From Sphingomonadales bacterium (lineage in GTDB: Bacteria; Pseudomonadota; Alphaproteobacteria; Sphingomonadales; Sphingomonadaceae): 64,000 bases of DNA. The DNA is taken from assembly GCA_016714795.1 (NCBI GenBank), contig JADKCA010000004.1, forward strand, positions 1 to 64,000, in the 5' to 3' direction. Positions 59,115-64,000 of the stretch are shown piece by piece; position 1 is the first letter of the stretch; every line of letters starts with the position of its first letter. The notes under the pieces were generated by a model. It did not search any database, was not told the DNA's origin, and saw nothing but the letters and a program-made list of their open reading frames with translations. A program made the position numbers and the translations under genes.

Positions 59115-59921
59115 TCAATCCTGAATGTAAACGGGTTTGCGCTTTTCGAGGAAGGCCTTCATGCCTTCGGCGACGTTGGGGCTTTTGCTCGTCATCAGCT
59201 GGTTGCGGTTCTCGATGGCCATCGCGGCCTCCAGACCCGGCGCGTCGATGGCCATGGCGAGACCCTCCTTGGTCATGCGCAGGCCCATGGGGGAGGCCCC
59301 CAGCAGATCATCGACCCAGGGTTGCGCGGCTGCCTCCAACTGATCATCCGGCACGACTTCGGCCACCAGTCCCACTGCCAGCGCACGCGGCGCATGGATG
59401 AAGCGGCCCGTGAGCATCAGTTCGGACGCGATCGAACCACCCACCAGGCGTGGCAGGAAATAGCTGACGCCCATATCGCACGCCGAAAGCCCCAGCTTGA
59501 TGAAAGCGGCATTCATCCGCGCGCTTTCCCCGGCAATGCGGATGTCCGACGCGAGCGCAAAGGCAAAGCCGCCGCCGCACGCCGCGCCATGAACCAGCGA
59601 GATGATCGGCTGGGGGCAGCGGCGCATCTTGATGTAAACGTCTGCGAGATAGCCTTGGAAATAAAAGCCGCCGCCAAAGGGCAGGCTCTCACGCGGGCGT
59701 TCACTGCCTTCGCGGATGTCGAGTCCGGCGCAAAAGGCGCGCCCTGCGCCCCGCATCACGACGACGCGCACCGAACCATCATTATAGAGCTTGCCGAAAT
59801 AGTCATTCAGCTCTTCGACCATTTGCAGCGAAATCGCGTTGAGCGAATCCGGGCGGTTGAGCGTCAGCCAGTCAACCGCGCCGCGCTTTTCAATGCTGAT
59901 CGTTTCATAGGCTGTGCCCAT
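59115..59921 (-). CDS. Enoyl-CoA hydratase/isomerase family protein
   Basis: A 268-residue crotonase. Oxyanion and catalytic regions: GAGRAFCAGLDIREGSE, VHGAACGGGFAFALASDIR, and SACDMGVSYFLPRLVG, where the position of the second catalytic Glu should be checked. Differs from the ech gene at 18679, so it probably acts on another acyl-CoA. Start 59921 is chosen because GAGAGG sits 9 bases upstream. Divergent from the GST genes, sharing the operator at 60040-60054. Confidence 0.88.
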   Translation of the reverse strand: MGTAYETISIEKRGAVDWLTLNRPDSLNAISLQMVEELNDYFGKLYNDGSVRVVVMRGAGRAFCAGLDIREGSERPRESLPFGGGFYFQGYLADVYIKMRRCPQPIISLVHGAACGGGFAFALASDIRIAGESARMNAAFIKLGLSACDMGVSYFLPRLVGGSIASELMLTGRFIHAPRALAVGLVAEVVPDDQLEAAAQPWVDDLLGASPMGLRMTKEGLAMAIDAPGLEAAMAIENRNQLMTSKSPNVAEGMKAFLEKRKPVYIQD

Positions 59922-60039
59922 CGTCTCGTGCCTCTCCGTCATTCCAGTTTCCGTTTACGGAAATCAGAAGGCTGGTGCGTCGTCAAGGGCTGCCACGCGC
60001 GCTGTGCGCAATCCGCTTGACCGATGGCCCGCGCGAACC

Positions 60040-60054
60040 GTATGCAACACATAC
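60040..60054. promoter_or_regulatory. Operator GTATG-N5-CATAC before GST genes
   Basis: GTATG-CAACA-CATAC in the divergent region between the enoyl-CoA hydratase and GST genes, followed by AATTGCGG and the GST ribosome-binding site. Third copy of the shared operator motif. Confidence 0.6.
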
Positions 60055-60075
60055 AATTGCGGAGAGGAGAACGGC

Positions 60076-60888
60076 GTGAACACCGTCACCCTGTATCACT
60101 GGGAACCCAATGCCAATTCCGGCAAGCCCATGTTGGCGCTGATGGAAAAGGGCGTGGCGTTCGACAGCCACTATATCGACATGCTGAATTTCGATCAGCA
60201 CAAGCCCGAATATCTGGCGATCAACCCGCAGGGCACCATCCCCGCGATGACGCATGGGGACCGCGTCCTCGTCGAATCCACCGCGATCATGGAATATGTG
60301 AACGAGGAATTTGACGGCCCCGCGCTGATGCCGGCAGACGCCCGCGCGCGCTGGCGCATCCGCTGGTGGATGAAATTCATGGACCAGTGGCTGGCCCCCT
60401 CTTTCTCGATGTTCGGCTGGAAATTCTTTGTCGGCCCGAACGCGCTCGCCGCGCATGGGCAGGAGAAGATCGAAGAGCAGATTGCCCGCATTCCGCTGCC
60501 CGAACGCCAGACGGCTTGGCGCAAGGCGGTGTTCGGCCTGTTCTCCGAACAGGAAATGGCCGAATCGGGGCGGCGCATCAGCGTTGGCATCCGCATGCTG
60601 GAAGAAGAACTGGGCAAGCGCGAATGGCTGGCGAGCGACGCGTACAGCCTCGCGGATGTGAACGGCTTCAACCTCGCTTATGCCATGCCGCTCTCTCAGC
60701 CGCATCTGGCCAATGATGATCTGACGCCCAACATCATGCGCTGGCTGCGGGCGATCTATCGCCGCCCCGCCACGCGAGACTGCTGGAAGCTGGGCCGCAC
60801 GCCGATGGCGAGCCGCGTCGAGATTCTCGAACAGGATTATATTCCGCCCAAGGACGAGTCCGAAGGCATTTCGAGCGGAGTGCGCTGA
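60076..60888 (+). CDS. Glutathione S-transferase, LigF/beta-etherase-like
   Basis: A 270-residue GST with an N-terminal thioredoxin fold (TLYHWEPNANSGKPMLAL, INPQGTIPAM, VESTAIMEYVNEEF with the glutathione-binding E-S pair) and a helical C-terminal domain (SLADVNGFNLAYAMPL). Arrangement and several stretches (PNANSGKP, IPLPERQTAWRKA) resemble Sphingobium LigF, a lignin beta-aryl-ether cleaving enzyme. Start is GTG 60076 after GGAGAGGAGA. One base separates it from the next GST gene. Etherase activity is inferred, not shown. Confidence 0.82.
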   Translation: MNTVTLYHWEPNANSGKPMLALMEKGVAFDSHYIDMLNFDQHKPEYLAINPQGTIPAMTHGDRVLVESTAIMEYVNEEFDGPALMPADARARWRIRWWMKFMDQWLAPSFSMFGWKFFVGPNALAAHGQEKIEEQIARIPLPERQTAWRKAVFGLFSEQEMAESGRRISVGIRMLEEELGKREWLASDAYSLADVNGFNLAYAMPLSQPHLANDDLTPNIMRWLRAIYRRPATRDCWKLGRTPMASRVEILEQDYIPPKDESEGISSGVR

Positions 60889-60889
60889 G

Positions 60890-61651
60890 ATGAGCATGAT
60901 CCTTTATCATGGCGAACCCAATGGTGCCTCGCTGGCGGTTCTGGCCGCGCTGGGTGAAAGCGGCGCTGAGGCAGACTGCAAGGCCATCGACCTGCTGGCC
61001 GGAGAGCGTCACACGATCCCCGGCCTTACCCAAGCCGTTGCGCGTGACATGGGCGTGGAGGGCGAAGGCCCCGTGCTCGTCATCGATGGCGAGGCGATGA
61101 CCGAGAGCGTTTTCATAGCGCAATTTCTGGATGAGGCGGGTGCGAACACGCTCCAGCCCAAGGATGCCTATGCCCATTGGCAGATGCTGATGTGGTGCAG
61201 GCGGGTGACTGAACGCTGCGCGCCCGCTGCCGCCTTCCTTGGCTGTCGCGCCCATGCCAGGCCGTCGCTCGATGCCGCCGCGCTGGGGCGCATTGCCAGC
61301 CCCGATCTGCGCGCGCGATGGGAGGCTGTGCAGGCGGGCGACTACCCCCAAGCCCAGGTGGACGATTCACTCTCCAAAGTGCGCGATACCGTGAAGATGG
61401 TCGATGACCAGCTCGCCGATGACCGTGATTGGCTGATGGGGCCGCTGACCATTGCGGATTTTGAGACGTTCGGCTGGTTGGTCGGTATGGTCGATGTCGT
61501 GCCCGACGCGTTCGCAGGCAAGGACAGGGCCGCCGCTTGGATGGACCGCGTCCGCGCGCGGCCTTCGGTGCAGGCGGCGCTCGCCCGCGCGACGGTGTCC
61601 GCGCCGCAGAACAGCTGGGCTCCGGGGCCGGAAATCAACCGCTGGGGGTAA
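60890..61651 (+). CDS. Glutathione S-transferase-like protein, partner of preceding gene
   Basis: A 253-residue GST-fold protein: short thioredoxin-like N-terminus (MILYHGEPNGASLAVLAAL, GPVLVIDGEAMTESVFIAQFLDE) and helical C-terminus (LMGPLTIADFETFGWLVGM). It is more divergent than the upstream protein, and the usual catalytic Ser/Cys position is replaced by Asn-Gly-Ala-Ser. Tight linkage suggests a subunit of a heterodimer or a second step on the same compound. A repeat follows it. Confidence 0.8.
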   Translation: MSMILYHGEPNGASLAVLAALGESGAEADCKAIDLLAGERHTIPGLTQAVARDMGVEGEGPVLVIDGEAMTESVFIAQFLDEAGANTLQPKDAYAHWQMLMWCRRVTERCAPAAAFLGCRAHARPSLDAAALGRIASPDLRARWEAVQAGDYPQAQVDDSLSKVRDTVKMVDDQLADDRDWLMGPLTIADFETFGWLVGMVDVVPDAFAGKDRAAAWMDRVRARPSVQAALARATVSAPQNSWAPGPEINRWG

Positions 61652-61679
61652 TGTGTTTCACGTCTTGGGATTGGAAGCA

Positions 61680-61798
61680 CGTCATTGCCGCGCAGGCGGA
61701 AATCCAGGATCGCCGAACCCGAAAGGTGACAATCACGCTTTTCAGTCATTTTCTGAAAAGTCCGCGCTCATGGATTCCCGCCTGCGCGGGAATGACGT
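61680..61798. repeat. Palindromic repeat, GTCATTCCCGCGCAGGCGGG type
   Basis: Arms 61680-61707 and 61771-61798 (28 bases with few mismatches) around a loop containing an internal short repeat. The gap between the GST and PQQ dehydrogenase genes otherwise holds nothing recognisable. Confidence 0.85.
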
Positions 61799-61930
61799 GT
61801 TTGAAGGGCAGAATTTTCCCTCTCGATTCCGGGCGCAGACACTGGCAAGACCGGTTCCGGTTCAAAACGCATATCAGGGGAAGTCATGGGCCAATCATGA
61901 TCCCCGCCACAAGGAAGAGGATTGTCGCCC

Positions 61931-64000
61931 ATGAAGGCCAAGCTGGTTCTCGCCGTTTCGGCGCTCGCATTGATGACGGTTGCAGGGTGCAAGCAGACCC
62001 CCAGTTCAGAGCTGCCGGGCGCGGTCAATTCAGAGCGGATCAAGAAAGCGGATGGCAGCGAATGGCTGTCTTATGGCCGCACCTATGACGAGCAGCGTCA
62101 CAGCCCTCTTGACCAGATCAACCAGACCAACATCAAGGATCTGGGCCTCGCCTGGTTTGCCGATCTGGATACGGCGCGCGGGCAGGAAGCCACGCCGCTG
62201 GCCATTGACGGAAAGATTTACATCACCACCGCCTGGTCCAAAGCCAAGGCCTATGACGCAGTAACCGGCAAGCTGTTGTGGGAATATGATCCCAAGGTGC
62301 CCGGCGAGCGTGGTGTGGCCGCGTGCTGTGACGTAGTGAACCGTGGCATGGCGGCGTGGGGCGACAAGCTTTTCATGGGCACGCTCGATGGTCGCCTCGT
62401 CGCGCTCGACCGCGCCACCGGCAAGGAAGTGTGGAGCACAGTGACGCTTGACCAGTCCAAGCCCTACACCATCACCGGCGCGCCGCGCGTCATCAATGGC
62501 ATGGTCATCATCGGCAATGGTGGTGCTGAAATGGGCGTGCGTGGTTTCCTGACCGCTTATGACGCAGACAGCGGCAAGCAGCTGTGGCGCTTCCATTCGG
62601 TTCCGGATGAACCCGGCAAGAATGAGGAAGAGCATCTGAAAAAGGCCGAATCCACCTGGAGCGGCGAATATTGGAAGATCGGCGGCGGCGGCACGATGTG
62701 GGATGCCATGGCTTATGATCCGGAACTCGATCTGCTCTATGTCGGCGTGGGCAATGGCAGCCCGTGGAACCAGCAGTTCCGCAGCGAAGGCAAGGGCGAC
62801 AATCTTTACCTCTCCTCCATCGTCGCGCTGCGGCCCAAAACGGGTGAATATGTCTGGCACTTCCAGACCACGCCGGGCGAAACATGGGATTATACCGCCA
62901 CCCAGCACATCATGCTGGCAGACCTGACCATTGGCGGCGAAAAGAAAAAGGTGCTGATGCAGGCCCCGAAGAACGGCTTCTTCTTCGTGCTGGACCGCAC
63001 CAATGGCAAGCTGCTCTCTGCCGACAATTATGTGCCCACCACATGGGCCACCGGGTTCGACCTGAAGACCGGCCGCCCCATCGAAACGCCTGAAAGCCGC
63101 TATTACAAACATGGCAAGCTCTATCTCGGCTCGCCCGGCCCGATCGGCGGCCATAACTGGCACCCGATGGCCTATGACCCCAAACAGGGTCTCGTCTTCA
63201 TTCCCGCCATCAATTCGGCCTTCCCGTTCATCCACAAGCCGGACTGGAAAGCCAACAAGCACGGCTTCAACGTCGGGCTTGATCTGGCGTCTGGCGCCAT
63301 GCCGCCCGATCAGAAGGTGCGCGACGCGGCCATGGCGGCGACCACCGGCGAGCTGATCGCTTGGGATCCGGTTGCCAAGAAGGCGCGCTGGAAAATCAAA
63401 TATCCCGCTGCGTGGAATGGCGGCCTGCTCTCCACAGCTGGCAATCTGCTGTTTCAGGGCAATGCGGCGGGCGAGTTTAACGCGCTTGATCCGGCCTCTG
63501 GCAAGAAGCTCTGGTCGTTTGCGGCGCAGACAGGTGTGGTCGCACCGGCCTCCACCTTCAAGGTTGGCAATGATCAATATGTCGCCGTTCTCGCGGGCTG
63601 GGGTGGCGCATGGCCGCTCGCGTCCGGCTATGTTGGCGAGCAATTGGGGCCGGTGCGCAACCAGTCCCGCCTGCTGGTGTTCAAGCTGGGTGGCAAGGCC
63701 AAGCTGCCCGAAGTCGGCCCGCACACCTTGCCGCCGCTTGATCCGCCGGTGGCCACCGGTACGCCTGAACAGGTGGCCGATGGCGCAAAGAATTATGGCC
63801 AGTTCTGCGGCGTCTGCCATGGCGATGCCGCCATCGGCACCGGCGTGACGCGCGATTTGCGTCGTGCGGGTTCGCTGGGCGATGCCAAGATGTGGAACCA
63901 GATCGTCATCGGCGGCGCACTCAATGCGCGCGGCATGATCAGCTGGAAGGAAGAGCTGACCGACGCTCAAGCTGAAAATCTGCGCCACTATGTCATCAAG
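61931..64000 (+). CDS. PQQ-dependent quinohemoprotein alcohol dehydrogenase, 3' end cut
   Basis: Lipoprotein-anchored alcohol dehydrogenase; 690 codons visible with no stop before the window end. Signal ends LMTVAGC (Cys20). An eight-bladed PQQ domain follows: SYGRTYDEQRHSPLDQIN, the vicinal disulfide pair in GVAACCDVV, and catalytic Asp in GETWDYTATQ with Thr two residues on, as in calcium-type enzymes (lanthanide types have Asp). A C-terminal cytochrome c domain has CGVCH. Electrons would pass from periplasmic alcohols to the respiratory chain. GGAAGAGG lies upstream. Confidence 0.92.
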   Translation, partial: MKAKLVLAVSALALMTVAGCKQTPSSELPGAVNSERIKKADGSEWLSYGRTYDEQRHSPLDQINQTNIKDLGLAWFADLDTARGQEATPLAIDGKIYITTAWSKAKAYDAVTGKLLWEYDPKVPGERGVAACCDVVNRGMAAWGDKLFMGTLDGRLVALDRATGKEVWSTVTLDQSKPYTITGAPRVINGMVIIGNGGAEMGVRGFLTAYDADSGKQLWRFHSVPDEPGKNEEEHLKKAESTWSGEYWKIGGGGTMWDAMAYDPELDLLYVGVGNGSPWNQQFRSEGKGDNLYLSSIVALRPKTGEYVWHFQTTPGETWDYTATQHIMLADLTIGGEKKKVLMQAPKNGFFFVLDRTNGKLLSADNYVPTTWATGFDLKTGRPIETPESRYYKHGKLYLGSPGPIGGHNWHPMAYDPKQGLVFIPAINSAFPFIHKPDWKANKHGFNVGLDLASGAMPPDQKVRDAAMAATTGELIAWDPVAKKARWKIKYPAAWNGGLLSTAGNLLFQGNAAGEFNALDPASGKKLWSFAAQTGVVAPASTFKVGNDQYVAVLAGWGGAWPLASGYVGEQLGPVRNQSRLLVFKLGGKAKLPEVGPHTLPPLDPPVATGTPEQVADGAKNYGQFCGVCHGDAAIGTGVTRDLRRAGSLGDAKMWNQIVIGGALNARGMISWKEELTDAQAENLRHYVIK

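Noticed and set aside
62030..63988. 652-codon frame opposite the PQQ dehydrogenase
   Set aside because: Shadow frame; the sense protein has complete PQQ and cytochrome motifs.

Overview
The window is high-GC alphaproteobacterial DNA. Gene content points to a Sphingomonadaceae-type, lignin-aromatic-degrading bacterium (Sphingobium/Novosphingobium/Sphingomonas relatives): a full protocatechuate 4,5-cleavage (lig) gene set closely resembling the Sphingobium SYK-6 proteins, a lignostilbene dioxygenase, LigF-like glutathione transferases, and many short palindromic intergenic repeats. No rRNA, CRISPR array, integrase or insertion sequence was seen. One tRNA gene (Leu, CAA) is present.

Layout. 1-6835: housekeeping and miscellaneous genes (PhoD-like phosphatase cut by the window edge, 5'-nucleotidase lipoprotein, lone SecD-head protein, J-domain protein, TauE/SafE exporter, thrC, RNA methyltransferase-like gene). 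6832-10973: an IclR regulator facing a little-characterised cassette of NTF2/SnoaL-like proteins, two CmcJ/NvfI-type oxygenases and a DUF3237 protein. 11000-18188: two divergent lig operons (ligJ-ligA-ligB-ligC with a DUF1932 dehydrogenase to the left; ligK-ligU-ligI to the right) around one palindromic operator. 18167-24569: hydroxycinnamate and stilbene entry genes: a MarR regulator, enoyl-CoA hydratase/lyase, CoA ligase, AAHS-type aromatic acid transporter, a second MarR and lsdA. 24570-25161: gene-free but rich in nested hairpins, a candidate structured RNA. 25162-34937: CoA-transferase, ilvD, NAD(P)HX repair, RNA methyltransferase, membrane methyltransferase and PHA depolymerase. 35011-46514: tRNA-Leu, MpaB-like oxygenase, serine hydrolase, then hrcA-grpE-(PCuAC and HExxH genes on the other strand)-dnaK-dnaJ, sppA, GNAT and SRAP genes. 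46557-51698: hydrolase, TRIC channel, VOC, DUF3237, and an aerotaxis-like PAS protein with a roadblock protein behind a perfect FNR box. 52008-61651: MFS, ring-hydroxylating dioxygenase alpha/beta, FAD oxidase, dienoyl-CoA reductase-like flavoprotein, enoyl-CoA hydratase and two GSTs. 61931-64000: PQQ quinohemoprotein alcohol dehydrogenase, cut by the edge.

How it fits together. Ferulate-type acids would be imported, CoA-activated, cleaved to vanillin-type aldehydes and, after steps not in this window, reach protocatechuate. LigAB opens the ring, LigC gives pyrone dicarboxylate, LigI opens it, and LigU, LigJ and LigK finish to pyruvate and oxaloacetate. A GTATG-N5-CATAC operator recurs at the lig divergent promoter, the dioxygenase/FAD-oxidase divergent promoter and the GST/enoyl-CoA-hydratase divergent promoter, suggesting one regulon across loci up to 45 kb apart.

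Quality caution. Four genes, including dnaJ, are broken by single-base changes in homopolymer runs, which looks more like sequencing error than decay. A fifth (NTF2-like, 7707) seems to have lost an internal segment.
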